DNA of 64,000 nt from Thermoflexibacter ruber (GTDB lineage Bacteria; Bacteroidota; Bacteroidia; Cytophagales; Thermoflexibacteraceae), in contig NZ_FONY01000004.1 in NCBI RefSeq assembly GCF_900113045.1, forward strand, positions 62,001 to 126,000, read 5' to 3'. The notes beneath the pieces are model-generated. The model was not told the DNA's origin, did not search any database, and was given only the letters and a program-made list of their open reading frames with translations. Positions 26,962 through 36,973 of the stretch are shown in pieces; within the stretch, counting starts at the first letter, position 1; every line of letters begins with the position of its first letter. Position numbers and translations under genes: made by a program.

Positions 26962-29754
26962 ATGAAAAAGGTGATTTTCAAAGGATTAGTACTTGCTTTT
27001 TTCTGCTTTCAATCCTATATTTTTGCCCAAACTCCTGCCAAAGATTCTCCGATTATTGTGAATCGTGATTTTATGGGCATGACTTTGGAACTGATTTTAA
27101 AGGAGTTAGCGGGGCTTTACGAGTTAGAATTGGACTATGACCCCCGCCAACTGCCCAAGGGACTTACCTCCATCAAAATATACCGCAATACGCCACTCAA
27201 CAAGGTTTTGGAAGACTTGCTGGCAGAAACCAATGTACAGTTTTTTTTGAATAGTAAAAAAATTACCATCAGACCCAGAGTCGTTACGGTCAGTAGAGTC
27301 GGGAAAAATAATGAAGAAAAAAAGGGAAATGGTACAGATAATATTCAGAATGAACTGATTGAAGTAGTCAATTCTTACATAGAACTTAAACCTACTCGCT
27401 TTAATATTACCATCAACGGAGTAGTAAAAGATCGCAAGAGTGGTGAAACTTTGCCCAACGTAAGTGTGCAGGTGTACGGAACTAACAAAGGCACAGTTAC
27501 CAACATAGACGGAAATTTTACACTTTTTAATGTGCCTTCGGATACTACTACGCTTCTTATCAGGTACTTAGGCTACCAGACAACTGCCTACAAAATTACG
27601 CCCGAAGATGCCAAAGGGAAGCTATTAGTGGAAATAGAAGAAATGAGCATGGAATTGGGGGAGGTAGTAGTTACGGCAGAAAAAGAATCTAACATGATGA
27701 AAATGAGTGAGAATCTGAGCCAAGTGTCCATTTCCCCTGCTCAGGTTTCTACTCTTCCAAGCATTGGGGAAAAGGATATTTTCAGGGCTTTGCAAATGCT
27801 ACCAGGGGTAAGCGGAAGCAATGAGGCTTCTTCGGGTTTGTATGTGCGTGGGGGAACACCAGACCAAAATTTAGTACTATTAGACGGATTTACAGTCTAT
27901 TATGTCGACCACTTTTTTGGATTTTTCAGTGCTTTTAATGCCAATGCGATTAAAGACGTACAGCTTTACAAAGGTGGATTTGAGGCAAAATATGGAGGGA
28001 GAATTTCCAGCGTGGTGGACTTGACTGGCAAAAATGGGAATACGAAAAAATATGACATTGGCGTAGGGCTGAGTGCACTCAGTGCCAATGCTTTGGTAGA
28101 GATTCCTATGGGAAAACGAGCCTCTTTTTTGCTTGCGGCAAGGCGTTCTTATACCGACATTATTCAAAGTGGCTTGTATGACAAACTTTTTAGCTTGTAT
28201 GGAAGCAGTAACAACAACAATCCGAATCCCAATGCGCCACCTAACCGACTTTTTCAAACACAACCTGTATTTTACTTTTATGACATCAATGCCAAACTCA
28301 CTTATAACCTGAGCAATAAGGACATTCTTTCAGTCAGTCTTTACAACGGGCAGGACAATTTGGACAATGCTCGCCAACAAAATAGAGGTGGCTTTGGTGG
28401 TGGTTTTGGCGGTGGTGGAAATATCAATATTCAAAATAAAACCAAAGATTTGACCTATTGGGGAAACAATGGGGCAAGCGTAAAATGGGGCAGAACTTGG
28501 TCGCCAAAATGGTATAGCAATGCGGTGTTGGCTTATTCCAACTATTTTAGCAACCGCAACCGCACTTCCAAAGTTGAAATTACCAATGCAGATGGCACGA
28601 CAAGGAATTTTAGTACAGGGCTTTATGAGGACAACAACGTGCAAGACCTCAGCTTGCGTTTGGATAATGAGTTCAAAATCAATCAGAAAAACCAATTAGA
28701 GTTTGGAACGCAACTTACCCACAATGCAATTCGCTACCTCTATACAACCAACGATACCACTACGGTTTTTGCCAATGATAATCAAGGAACACTCGCCTCT
28801 GCGTATGTGCAGAACAGGTGGAGTCCTACGGAAAAGCTAAGTGTAAAATATGGATTGAGAGGAACTTACTATGGACTAACGAAAAAAACATACATAGAGC
28901 CAAGAGTTTCTGCCAGCTACCAACTCACGGACAAAATCAGCCTGAAAGCGGCTTGGGGACAGTATTACCAATTTATCAATCGAATTGTAAGAGAAGATGT
29001 TACCGCAGGTTCTCGTGATTTTTGGCTTTTGGCGAATGACCAAGACGTACTTATTAGCTCTGCCACGCACTACATTGGCGGAATTTCTTATGAAAACGAC
29101 AATTATCTGTTCAGCGTAGAAACCTATCGCAAGGACATGACAGGGCTTTCAGAGTTCACTTTGCGCTTCAATAGGGCAAGCCTCATTGGAGATAATAATA
29201 CGAACAATCAAAACTTTTTCAAAGGCACAGGTTACTCACAAGGCGTAGAGTTTTTGGCGCAACGCAAAGTCGGCAACTTTACAGGTTGGGCGAGCTATAC
29301 CCTTAGCGAAGTGATTTATAACTTCCCCGAAATCAGTGAAAAACCTTTCCATGCCTTGCAAGACCAAACCCACGAGTTTAAGTTAGTTGGGAGTTATAAC
29401 ATCGGGAAATGGACGCTGTCAGGCACTTGGGTCTATGCTACGGGCAAGCCCTATACTGCCCCAATTGGAGGCTATCAGATTACACTTTTAGACGGAAACA
29501 CACAATCTTACGTAAGCGTAGGCGATAAAAACGCTTTCCGCTTGCCCAATTACCACCGTTTGGATTTGGCTTTTACCTATCATTTCAAAATAGACAAGGC
29601 AAAAGCAGATGCAGGAATTACCTTTTTCAATGTATATAATCGGGTAAATGTTCGCTACAAAGAATTTGAAGTAATTGATAATCAAGTATATGAAACTAAT
29701 GTAAACTTATTGGGCTTTACACCTAATTTCTTTTTGAATTTTAAATTGAGGTAA
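26962..29754 (+). CDS. TonB-dependent receptor with STN and regulatory domains
   Basis: A 930-aa outer membrane transporter. After a signal peptide (ending IFAQTPAKD) comes an STN/secretin-like domain (about 35-105, MTLELILKELAGLYELELDY). Next are a carboxypeptidase-regulatory-like domain (about 133-225), a plug (about 235-355 with YVRGGTPDQNLVLLDGFTVY) and the barrel. The barrel contains a Gly-rich loop at about 474-490. The STN domain often marks receptors that signal to an anti-sigma factor, but no FecI/FecR-type pair is adjacent. The stop is 4 bp from a DUF4249 gene, a common partner arrangement in Bacteroidota. The ligand is unknown. Confidence 0.92.
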   Translation: MKKVIFKGLVLAFFCFQSYIFAQTPAKDSPIIVNRDFMGMTLELILKELAGLYELELDYDPRQLPKGLTSIKIYRNTPLNKVLEDLLAETNVQFFLNSKKITIRPRVVTVSRVGKNNEEKKGNGTDNIQNELIEVVNSYIELKPTRFNITINGVVKDRKSGETLPNVSVQVYGTNKGTVTNIDGNFTLFNVPSDTTTLLIRYLGYQTTAYKITPEDAKGKLLVEIEEMSMELGEVVVTAEKESNMMKMSENLSQVSISPAQVSTLPSIGEKDIFRALQMLPGVSGSNEASSGLYVRGGTPDQNLVLLDGFTVYYVDHFFGFFSAFNANAIKDVQLYKGGFEAKYGGRISSVVDLTGKNGNTKKYDIGVGLSALSANALVEIPMGKRASFLLAARRSYTDIIQSGLYDKLFSLYGSSNNNNPNPNAPPNRLFQTQPVFYFYDINAKLTYNLSNKDILSVSLYNGQDNLDNARQQNRGGFGGGFGGGGNINIQNKTKDLTYWGNNGASVKWGRTWSPKWYSNAVLAYSNYFSNRNRTSKVEITNADGTTRNFSTGLYEDNNVQDLSLRLDNEFKINQKNQLEFGTQLTHNAIRYLYTTNDTTTVFANDNQGTLASAYVQNRWSPTEKLSVKYGLRGTYYGLTKKTYIEPRVSASYQLTDKISLKAAWGQYYQFINRIVREDVTAGSRDFWLLANDQDVLISSATHYIGGISYENDNYLFSVETYRKDMTGLSEFTLRFNRASLIGDNNTNNQNFFKGTGYSQGVEFLAQRKVGNFTGWASYTLSEVIYNFPEISEKPFHALQDQTHEFKLVGSYNIGKWTLSGTWVYATGKPYTAPIGGYQITLLDGNTQSYVSVGDKNAFRLPNYHRLDLAFTYHFKIDKAKADAGITFFNVYNRVNVRYKEFEVIDNQVYETNVNLLGFTPNFFLNFKLR

Positions 29755-29758
29755 AATC

Positions 29759-30601
29759 ATGAAAAAATACAATCTTATAATCCTTACGACTTTACTTTCT
29801 ACTGTGTTACTTTCTTGGGCTTGCACGAAAATAGAACTTAGTCCAAATAAGAATGACAAGGCAGTTTTGCAAGGCTACTTATATGCTTACCAGCCTGTTA
29901 CAGAAATACAAATTACCCGTATTGTGCCAAAAGAAAGCGAAGACAGTGTTTCATTGCCTATCACAGATGCAGAGGTTTTTATCATAGCAGATGATAAAAA
30001 ATACAAACTTACGCACAATGCTCAAAGGCAAGGATTTTATAGGTACGAAGGCACTGACTTGCAAATCATTCCTAATAAAAAGTATAAAATCGAGTTTGAT
30101 TATTTTGGAAGAACTACCAGCGCAGAAACCATAGTGCCTTCTGCCCCTCAAAATATAAGTATTTCTCCCACAGTGGTTTATGCGTATAGAGTAAGTAGCA
30201 TTACTGATTTGTTCAACAACACTTCTTCTTTGGAAGAAATCAAAATTACATGGAGCAATCCAAGTCAAGAATACTTCTATATCGTCATTGACAACTTAGA
30301 AGACAATCCTCAAAAAATTGTGGCAGATGGCGTACTGCCAGATTTTGGTAATCGCAATTTTAATTTTATTTCCCAACCCACTCGCAACAATGAATACCTC
30401 ATTCGCCCTATTCAGTTAGAGCAGTTTGGTAGGTACAGGGTCAAACTTTACAAGGTCAATAAGGAATACGCCGACCTCTACAACACTCAGCAACAGGACT
30501 CTCGCAACCTCAATGAACCACTGACCAATGTGCACAATGGTTTGGGAATTTTTACCTCTTTCAATATGGATAGTGTGTTTTTTGAGGTAAGGCGAAGATG
30601 A
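29759..30601 (+). CDS. DUF4249 lipoprotein, partner of the TonB receptor
   Basis: A 280-aa lipoprotein: signal peptide with LSWAC, lipidated Cys, then KIELSPN. The body is beta-rich and matches DUF4249 in outline (QGYLYAYQPVTEIQITRI near the start, Ig-like segments, and GLGIFTSFN at the end). DUF4249 genes regularly follow STN-containing TonB receptors, and the 4-bp gap makes an operon nearly certain. By analogy with SusD or other surface lipoproteins it may help ligand capture or cap the receptor, but that is inference. The gene ends at a shared bidirectional terminator 126 bp downstream. Confidence 0.85.
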   Translation: MKKYNLIILTTLLSTVLLSWACTKIELSPNKNDKAVLQGYLYAYQPVTEIQITRIVPKESEDSVSLPITDAEVFIIADDKKYKLTHNAQRQGFYRYEGTDLQIIPNKKYKIEFDYFGRTTSAETIVPSAPQNISISPTVVYAYRVSSITDLFNNTSSLEEIKITWSNPSQEYFYIVIDNLEDNPQKIVADGVLPDFGNRNFNFISQPTRNNEYLIRPIQLEQFGRYRVKLYKVNKEYADLYNTQQQDSRNLNEPLTNVHNGLGIFTSFNMDSVFFEVRRR

Positions 30602-30726
30602 GAAACAAATAGCATATAGCGTATGGTATTTGCATGTATTATGTGCTTTTATTTCCTCACAATCCTTTGAGGTAATACATTTTTACTTATCTTTAAGACT
30701 AATCGTGTACGATACTTTATAAAAAT

Positions 30727-30770
30727 AAACAATCGTAATCAATTAATTAACTGCTTACGATTGTTTTTAT
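30727..30770. terminator. Bidirectional intrinsic terminator
   Basis: AAACAATCGTAA (30727-30738) pairs perfectly with TTACGATTGTTT (30755-30766) around a 16-nt loop. T-rich tracts follow on both strands. It serves the TonB receptor/DUF4249 unit from the left and the tRNA-Pro from the right. Confidence 0.75.
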
Positions 30771-30774
30771 TGTG

Positions 30775-30848
30775 TCGGAGTGACAGGATTTGAACCTGCG
30801 ACCCCTAGCACCCCATGCTAGTACGCTACCGGGCTACGCTACACTCCG
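30775..30848 (-). tRNA. tRNA-Pro (anticodon GGG)
   Basis: Read on the minus strand, a 74-nt cloverleaf: acceptor CGGAGTG pairing with CACTCCG, discriminator A, anticodon stem CTAGC/GCTAG with the 7-base loop ATGGGGT, and T-loop GGTTCAAATCC. The anticodon at loop positions 3-5 is GGG, which reads proline codons CCC/CCU. CCA is not encoded. A Bacteroidota promoter lies 14 bp upstream and a terminator just downstream, so it is a single-gene unit. Confidence 0.95.
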
Positions 30849-30861
30849 ATTTTTTGCGATG

Positions 30862-30892
30862 CAAAGATAGTTAATAGAAAATTAAAATCCAA
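30862..30892 (-). promoter_or_regulatory. Promoter of tRNA-Pro
   Basis: On the minus strand TTG (complement of 30890-30892), 20 nt, then TATCTTTG (complement of 30862-30869). The -7 element ends 13 bp before the tRNA 5' end. Confidence 0.6.
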
Positions 30893-30916
30893 CAAGACAA
30901 ATATTTTTCTAAATCA

Positions 30917-30948
30917 TTTTGTAAAAAGAATTGAATTACATAATTTTG
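30917..30948 (+). promoter_or_regulatory. Promoter of the str operon
   Basis: TTTTG (30917-30921), 19 nt, TAATTTTG (30941-30948): a textbook Bacteroidota sigma-A-type promoter. It predicts a leader of about 60 nt ahead of rpsL, which is AT-rich and carries no obvious structure. Confidence 0.75.
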
Positions 30949-31012
30949 CACTCCAAAAAATCAAAACAGTAAAAAGTTTTTATTTAAATCGTTTATTATA
31001 AGTTTTTTATAA

Positions 31013-31432
31013 ATGCCTACTATACAGCAATTAGTAAGAAAAGGTCGTGAGAATAAGAGCTATAAGTCTAAATCTCCTGCTTTGGATTCTTGCCCTCAAC
31101 GTAGAGGAGTTTGCACCAAAGTATATACGACCACTCCAAAGAAGCCCAACTCTGCGATGAGGAAAGTGGCTAAGGTTCGCCTTACGAATAGCAAGGAAAT
31201 TCTTGCTTATATCCCCGGCGAAGGACACAATCTCCAAGAACACTCTATCGTCTTGGTGAGAGGTGGAAGGGTAAAAGACCTTCCTGGTGTGCGTTATCAC
31301 ATCGTTAGAGGTGCATTAGACACTGCGGGTGTGAATGGAAGAAAGCAAAGCCGCTCTTTGTACGGCGCAAAAAGACCTAAACCCGGTGCAGCAGCAGCGC
31401 CAGCCGCAAAAGGTAAAGGTGGAAAAAAATAA
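31013..31432 (+). CDS. rpsL: 30S ribosomal protein S12
   Basis: Ribosomal protein S12 of the decoding centre, 139 aa. The N-terminus [11 protein letters not shown], the [21 protein letters not shown] loop that carries the residue classically linked to streptomycin response, and [19 protein letters not shown] are all canonical. The C-terminus has an extra Ala/Lys/Gly-rich tail ([10 protein letters not shown]), as in many Bacteroidota. It is first in the operon, with its own strong promoter upstream; rpsG follows after 58 bp. Confidence 0.98.
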   Translation: MPTIQQLVRKGRENKSYKSKSPALDSCPQRRGVCTKVYTTTPKKPNSAMRKVAKVRLTNSKEILAYIPGEGHNLQEHSIVLVRGGRVKDLPGVRYHIVRGALDTAGVNGRKQSRSLYGAKRPKPGAAAAPAAKGKGGKK

Positions 31433-31490
31433 TTTTAATTAATCTGTAAAATAATCAAAAAGTAAAAAGGAGTTACAACCTTGAAGTAAG

Positions 31491-31973
31491 ATGAGAAAAG
31501 CAAAACCAAAGAAGCGTTATCTTTTGCCTGACCCTAAGTTTAATGACGTGTTGGTTACAAGATTTGTGAACAACTTAATGGAGAGAGGCAAAAAATCAAC
31601 AGCCTATACAATCTTCTACGAAGCAGTGGAGTTAGTAGAAAATAGGTTGAGTAAAGGTGGAGAGAAAATAAGTGGTCTTGAAACTTGGAAAAAAGCCCTA
31701 AACAATGTCATGCCTTCTGTCGAGGTTCGTTCGCGCAGAGTAGGCGGCGCAAACTTTCAAGTACCGACAGAAGTTCGCCCTGACAGGAAAATATCTTTAG
31801 GCATAAAGTGGCTTATCAAGTATGCAAGAGGCAGAGGAGAAAAGACCATGACGGAAAGATTGGCAGGTGAAATCATAGCGGCATCAAAAGGTGAAGGTGC
31901 GGCTGTGAAGAAAAAAGACGATACACATAGAATGGCAGAAGCTAATAAAGCATTTTCACACTTTAAGTTTTAA
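31491..31973 (+). CDS. rpsG: 30S ribosomal protein S7
   Basis: Ribosomal protein S7, primary binder of the 16S 3' domain, 160 aa. Recognised by the start [16 protein letters not shown], the [18 protein letters not shown] helix, [18 protein letters not shown] and the [14 protein letters not shown] region. Second gene of the str operon; its stop is 5 bp from the start of fusA. Confidence 0.98.
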   Translation: MRKAKPKKRYLLPDPKFNDVLVTRFVNNLMERGKKSTAYTIFYEAVELVENRLSKGGEKISGLETWKKALNNVMPSVEVRSRRVGGANFQVPTEVRPDRKISLGIKWLIKYARGRGEKTMTERLAGEIIAASKGEGAAVKKKDDTHRMAEANKAFSHFKF

Positions 31974-31978
31974 AAACA

Positions 31979-34105
31979 GTGGCACGAGATTTAAACTATT
32001 TGAGAAATATTGGCATCATGGCTCACATCGATGCTGGTAAAACAACAACAACTGAGCGTATCCTTTACTATACAGGGATTACGCACAAAATAGGTGAGGT
32101 TCACGACGGTGCGGCTACTACCGACTGGATGGAGCAAGAGCAAGAAAGAGGTATTACTATCACTGCAGCGGCAATTACTACTAACTGGAACTATCCTACC
32201 GTACAGGGCGATGCAACCCCTGATACTAAGAGTTATCAAATCAACATTATTGATACTCCTGGTCACGTGGATTTTACCGTAGAAGTAGAGCGTTCTTTGC
32301 GTGTATTGGACGGTGCAGTAGCTTTGTTCTGTGCAGTGTCTGGGGTAGAGCCTCAGTCCGAAACAGTTTGGAGACAAGCTGACAAGTACAAAGTGCCTCG
32401 TATATGCTTTGTTAATAAAATGGACAGAGCAGGTGCCGACTTTTATAAAGCTGTAAAAGAAATTAAAGAAAAATTAGGGGCTAAACCTGTGCCTCTACAA
32501 ATTCCTATTGGTGCGGAAGAAAACTTTAAGGGGGTAGTAGATTTAGTAACTAATGAAGCCATTATTTGGAACGAAGAGGACAAAGGTAAAACCTATAAAA
32601 TCATTCCCGTACCTGCTGACTTGCAAGATGATGTGAACGAGTGGAGACAAAACTTGATAGAGTCTGTAGCTGAGTACGATGATGCTTTGTTAGAAAAGTT
32701 CTTTGACAATCCAGATTCTATTACAAAGGAAGAGGTAATGGCAGCAGTTCGCAAGGCGGTAATCGATATGTCTTTTTCGCCTGTACTTTGTGGTTCTGCC
32801 TTCAAAAATAAAGGTGTACAAGCGTTACTCGATGCAGTAGTAGCCTACTTGCCATCACCACTTGACCTGCCTCCAGTAGAAGGAACTAATCCTGATACCG
32901 AGCAGAAAGAAATTAGAAGACCTACTAACGATGACCCATTTGCAGCATTGGCATTCAAGATTATGACTGACCCATTTGTTGGTCGTTTGTGCTTTATGCG
33001 TGTGTACTCTGGTAAGTTAGAAAAAGGTTCTTATGTGTATAACACACGTACTCAAAACAAAGAGCGTATTTCAAGATTGGTACAAATGCACGCTAATAAG
33101 CAAAATCCGATTGATTTTGTAGAGGCAGGAGATATTTGTGCAGGGGTTGGTTTCAAAGACATCAAAACAGGAGATACCTTAGTAGATGAAAACCACAAGA
33201 TAGTGTTGGAGTCTATGAGCTTCCCTGAGCCTGTAATTGGTTATGCGATAGAGCCTAAAAAGCAAGCAGACCAAGACAAGTTGGGTATGGCTTTGGCTAA
33301 ATTGTTAGAGGAAGACCCTACTTTGAGAGCCTTCACAGACCAAGAAACAGGTCAGACTATCATCAGAGGTATGGGAGAACTTCACTTGGAAATTATCTTA
33401 GACCGCATGAAGCGCGAGTTCAAAGTAGAAGTAAACCAAGGACCTCCACAAGTGGCTTATAAAGAACACTTTACTGCAAAAGTTGAGCATAGAGAAGTTT
33501 ACAAAAAGCAAACAGGTGGACGTGGTAAATTTGCTGATATCGTATTTGAGTTAGGACCGAGAGAAGATGACAAAGAGGGCTTAGAGTTTGTAAATGAAAT
33601 TGTGGGTGGTGTTATTCCAAAAGAATTTATCCCTGCAATTCAAAAAGGCTTTGAGAATGCCATGAAAAATGGGGTATTAGCTGGCTTCCCTGTTACAGGT
33701 TTCAAAGTTCGCCTATTCCATGGTTCTTACCACGATGTGGACTCTGACTCACTATCATTTGAATTGGCGGCAACTATTGGTTTCAAAGAAGCAGGTGCAA
33801 AGGCAAAACCAAAATTATTAGAGCCAATCATGTCAGTAGAGGTAGTAACTCCAGATGAGTTTACAGGTCCTGTTACAGGTGATTTGAATAGAAGAAGAGG
33901 TATCATGAAAGGCATGGATAGTAGAGGCGGGGCGCAGGTAGTAAAAGCTGACGTGCCATTGTCTGAGCTTTTCGGTTACGTTACTGATTTGCGTACTATC
34001 TCCTCAGGTAGAGCATCAGCAAGTTTGACCTTCTCTCACTATGCAGAAGTTCCTAACAACATTGCTGAGGCAGTAGTAGCACAGGTAAAAGGAAGTAAAG
34101 GATAA
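31979..34105 (+). CDS. fusA: Elongation factor G
   Basis: Translocation GTPase EF-G, 708 aa, full length. G motifs are seen in order: [12 protein letters not shown] (G1, about 16-27), [15 protein letters not shown] (G3), [10 protein letters not shown] (G4) and [10 protein letters not shown] (G5). Domain IV has [15 protein letters not shown], and the C-terminal region has [21 protein letters not shown]. Translation starts at GTG (31979), 5 bp after the rpsG stop, which suggests coupling. The ATG alternatives lie inside the G1 region and would truncate it. Confidence 0.98.
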   Translation: MARDLNYLRNIGIMAHIDAGKTTTTERILYYTGITHKIGEVHDGAATTDWMEQEQERGITITAAAITTNWNYPTVQGDATPDTKSYQINIIDTPGHVDFTVEVERSLRVLDGAVALFCAVSGVEPQSETVWRQADKYKVPRICFVNKMDRAGADFYKAVKEIKEKLGAKPVPLQIPIGAEENFKGVVDLVTNEAIIWNEEDKGKTYKIIPVPADLQDDVNEWRQNLIESVAEYDDALLEKFFDNPDSITKEEVMAAVRKAVIDMSFSPVLCGSAFKNKGVQALLDAVVAYLPSPLDLPPVEGTNPDTEQKEIRRPTNDDPFAALAFKIMTDPFVGRLCFMRVYSGKLEKGSYVYNTRTQNKERISRLVQMHANKQNPIDFVEAGDICAGVGFKDIKTGDTLVDENHKIVLESMSFPEPVIGYAIEPKKQADQDKLGMALAKLLEEDPTLRAFTDQETGQTIIRGMGELHLEIILDRMKREFKVEVNQGPPQVAYKEHFTAKVEHREVYKKQTGGRGKFADIVFELGPREDDKEGLEFVNEIVGGVIPKEFIPAIQKGFENAMKNGVLAGFPVTGFKVRLFHGSYHDVDSDSLSFELAATIGFKEAGAKAKPKLLEPIMSVEVVTPDEFTGPVTGDLNRRRGIMKGMDSRGGAQVVKADVPLSELFGYVTDLRTISSGRASASLTFSHYAEVPNNIAEAVVAQVKGSKG

Positions 34106-34125
34106 CAAATAAAATTTGAAAGGAC

Positions 34126-34431
34126 ATGACACAAAAAATAAGAATAAAGTTGAAGAGTTATGACCACAACTTAGTGGACAAGTCTTCTGAGAAAATTGTG
34201 AAAGCGGTAAAAGCGACAGGTGCAGTGGTAAGTGGTCCTATTCCTTTACCTACTGAAAAAGAAAAGTTCACTGTGTTGCGTTCCCCACACGTAAACAAAA
34301 AGTCAAGAGAACAGTTCCAACTTTGCACCTATAAAAGGCTTATCGACATTTACTCAACCTCTACAAAAACAGTAGATGCTTTGATGAAATTAGAACTGCC
34401 AAGTGGTGTAGATGTAGAAATTAAAGTGTGA
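34126..34431 (+). CDS. rpsJ: 30S ribosomal protein S10
   Basis: Ribosomal protein S10 (also NusE), 101 aa, with [35 protein letters not shown] and [19 protein letters not shown]. It follows fusA by 20 bp. In most Bacteroidota rpsJ is directly followed by rplC and the rest of the S10 operon. Here a perfect terminator lies 22 bp after the stop and the next gene is an unrelated, oppositely oriented methyltransferase. Confidence 0.98.
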   Translation: MTQKIRIKLKSYDHNLVDKSSEKIVKAVKATGAVVSGPIPLPTEKEKFTVLRSPHVNKKSREQFQLCTYKRLIDIYSTSTKTVDALMKLELPSGVDVEIKV

Positions 34432-34453
34432 TTTTGGCTCAAAGGATATAAAG

Positions 34454-34490
34454 AGGCTGTTCATAAAAAGTATGAACAGCCTTTTGTTTT
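34454..34490 (+). terminator. Strong intrinsic terminator of the str operon
   Basis: AGGCTGTTCATA (34454-34465) pairs perfectly with TATGAACAGCCT (34471-34482) around a 5-nt loop, followed by TTTTGTTTT-like sequence. Confidence 0.88.
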
Positions 34491-34598
34491 ATACCCCAAC
34501 AAAATGAGCAGGTGAATTTATTCGGATGAAATAGTTACCAATCCTTTACAAATAGGTTGCATAAACTTGTTAGGGGTGAGTAAAGTATGCAGTGCTTC

Positions 34599-36833
34599 TC
34601 AAAACAACCCTCCTTGCGGCATCAGTCGCCAACCATTGCCCACAGGCGTGGCTATGTTTTTTAATACACTCAGAATTGTCTGATTTTCTGGCGTTATACC
34701 ATTTTTGAGTAAAGGCATGATATTCAGCACAATATCGTCAAAAGTCGGAATTTTGTTTTCTAATTCCACTCTTCGCAAGTAGGAAAGCAAGTAATAGCGA
34801 ATGCGAAGGTTTAAGTCTATGTGCGTTTGGAATTTCCTATTTTTGCGGATATGAAACTTTTGCGTTTTCTCGTCATAGTCAAACATATCCATCAGTACAG
34901 GCGTAAGGTCAGTATATTTTTTTGCCAACAATTCCAAAAAGCCTAATTCTAAACCCTTGATAATCAACTCATCATTGATTTGCTCTAAGGTAGCCCCATT
35001 GTACTTGGCTATGATTCCTTCCGCAGTTTGCATGAAAATCTCTGAAATATCCATGCCCAGATTTGCTTTGAGAATGTAGCGGGGTTTGCGAACTTTTTTG
35101 AAATTGATGATAAGTTGCCCTGAAAGCACGGTAAAAGGGTTTTGACGCTTTTTGAAGCTCGTTTGTCCGTTGCTTTGCTTGACCGCACCTGCGTACTCAA
35201 AACCGCACCTCTCGGCAGTATCTATAATCAAATGCCAAAATTCGGGGTCTTTGTGGGCAAAAACAAAGGACATCCAACGGTCAAATTTCAGCACTCGGTA
35301 CATCTCTTTAATGCTTTGGGCGATGAGTTCATTGTACTTGTCCTTGCTTTTTTGGTGTTCGCCGCCTTCTATCGCTTCCATTTCGTAGTCCTCCTCCGTT
35401 ACAGGCAGGTCGAGCCAAGCGTTCCACATGATAGACAAGTCCAAATAGGGAATCTTCTTGCCATAAGGCGGGTCGGTATAGATGTAGTCCACGCTTTCGT
35501 TTTTAATGAAACTCAAATCTGTCGCTGTCCCTTTCACGATTTGCCCATTTTTTATCGTTTTTTCATCTATTTTTGTCCCTACGTCTTTTTTTGCTGAAAG
35601 AATTTTCTTGAATTTGGTTTCAAAAGTATTCATCAAATCTAAATCAACTGTTTCTTTTGCAACACGATAGCGATAATATCTAAAAGCAGCACTATCCCCT
35701 GCATTTTCATTTCTTGCGCCAGAATTGTGATAAGTCAAATTTGTTTTTGTAATGCTACTTGAAAAAGCCAAAAGTAGGGAGTTTTTGATATTTTCATTTT
35801 TTTCTTTCAGAATCAAGTGTTTCAGAAAAGCCAGCTGTGCCAATTGTTTTTCAGTAAAAAGTTGCTCAATGGTCTGTACGTCAGAGCCTTTGGGGAGGCG
35901 AAAGCCTTGTGGGTAGGAGATTCCTTCCAAATCCCTCAGGTCTTCGAGACCTGAGGGATTTTTAGCGGTAAAAGCAGTTTTTACCCTTTCAAAAGCAAGC
36001 ATTAACTCATTGATTTTCACAGGGGCAAGCAAGGCATTGACGATAAACACCGACATAGGGTTGAGGTCTATGTGAATCGTCCTCCTATCGGACATGAGTG
36101 CCTCTATTGCCGTTACTCCACTGCCACCAAAGGGGTCAAGCACGAGGTCGCCCACATTGGAAAAATGCTCGATGTACGCCCTGACTACGTTCCAAGACTG
36201 CTTGGTAAAATAGCCATGCACGCCAAAATGTCGTTTGGAGGCTTGTTTTTGGACAGGCATTTCGTCAAGCAAAGGGCGATTGATGTAGTCGCTTTCATCT
36301 TTTACGCCCGATTTTACAGTTTTTACGGTGGCGTAGGAAAAATCTTTGCCATTTTGGAAGGCGGAGGGCGCAAGGTAGCTTTTTAGCTCGTCCCAATAGC
36401 TATCTATCTGGTTCAGAGAAAAATAAAGCAAGGGTTTTTCTTCGTCTTGGCGAAAAAGAATAAACTCCTTCCCATTGCAAAGGGCAAAAAACTTGGTTTT
36501 GACTTCGGGGTGAATGGCATAGCTATATACTTGTGCTACATTTTCGCCTTCGGTGATGTTTTCATTAGGGGCTTTGGCATCTAAGACCCACGCATAACTA
36601 AGCGATTCTGCTTCTGTTTTCAGCAAATAATCAGGCACTTGCTTAATTTGTCGCTTTTGCGAGCCTACTTTCAGAAAGGGATTTGCCAATGCTTTGCTCC
36701 TCACGATTTGCTTTCCCGCATAGCCCAAACCCTGCAAGAGTGGCAGTATCAGTTCCTCTCTTACACTATCTTCCTTGAAATCAGGGGAATACAATTGGCT
36801 AAAATCAAAATTGCTAAAAAGTGGGGTGTGCAT
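34599..36833 (-). CDS. HsdR_N nuclease-like domain fused to a DNA methyltransferase
   Basis: A 744-aa protein. The N-terminal 150 residues look like the HsdR N-terminal PD-(D/E)XK nuclease domain: VPDYL (P67-D68) and LDAKAP (D85-A86-K87) give the motif. The methyltransferase part has the SAM-binding motif I LVLDPFGGSGVTAIEAL (about 230-246) and catalytic motif IV YTDPPYGKKIPYLD (D454-Y457), about 200 residues apart, with an N6-adenine or N4-cytosine type active site. The C-terminal 200 residues may be target recognition. No separate restriction subunit is nearby. An in-frame 14-bp palindromic repeat encodes residues 291-302. It may be a single-chain restriction-modification enzyme or a solitary methylase. 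Confidence 0.78.
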   Translation of the reverse strand: MHTPLFSNFDFSQLYSPDFKEDSVREELILPLLQGLGYAGKQIVRSKALANPFLKVGSQKRQIKQVPDYLLKTEAESLSYAWVLDAKAPNENITEGENVAQVYSYAIHPEVKTKFFALCNGKEFILFRQDEEKPLLYFSLNQIDSYWDELKSYLAPSAFQNGKDFSYATVKTVKSGVKDESDYINRPLLDEMPVQKQASKRHFGVHGYFTKQSWNVVRAYIEHFSNVGDLVLDPFGGSGVTAIEALMSDRRTIHIDLNPMSVFIVNALLAPVKINELMLAFERVKTAFTAKNPSGLEDLRDLEGISYPQGFRLPKGSDVQTIEQLFTEKQLAQLAFLKHLILKEKNENIKNSLLLAFSSSITKTNLTYHNSGARNENAGDSAAFRYYRYRVAKETVDLDLMNTFETKFKKILSAKKDVGTKIDEKTIKNGQIVKGTATDLSFIKNESVDYIYTDPPYGKKIPYLDLSIMWNAWLDLPVTEEDYEMEAIEGGEHQKSKDKYNELIAQSIKEMYRVLKFDRWMSFVFAHKDPEFWHLIIDTAERCGFEYAGAVKQSNGQTSFKKRQNPFTVLSGQLIINFKKVRKPRYILKANLGMDISEIFMQTAEGIIAKYNGATLEQINDELIIKGLELGFLELLAKKYTDLTPVLMDMFDYDEKTQKFHIRKNRKFQTHIDLNLRIRYYLLSYLRRVELENKIPTFDDIVLNIMPLLKNGITPENQTILSVLKNIATPVGNGWRLMPQGGLF
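35929..35961. repeat. Palindromic repeat inserted within the methyltransferase gene
   Basis: AAATCCCTCAGGTC (35929-35942) and GACCTGAGGGATTT (35948-35961) form a perfect 14-bp inverted repeat around TTCGA. It lies inside the methyltransferase coding frame and encodes NPSGLEDLRDLEG without a stop or frameshift. Confidence 0.85.
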
Positions 36834-36973
36834 ACCGCTATGGTTTTAGAAAAATTAATTTTCAAAGATAGAAAAAAGATTGGAAGGGAAAAATACTAAG
36901 CGAAACAGCCCTATAGCAAGCGTTGCTTAACATTTGTCCCCACCTGCCCATCCGCTAATAAGTTGTTGTAAGT

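Noticed and set aside
35142-35597. 151-codon open frame antisense to the methyltransferase
   Set aside because: It covers the DPPY motif region of the real gene; Phe/Cys-rich shadow composition.
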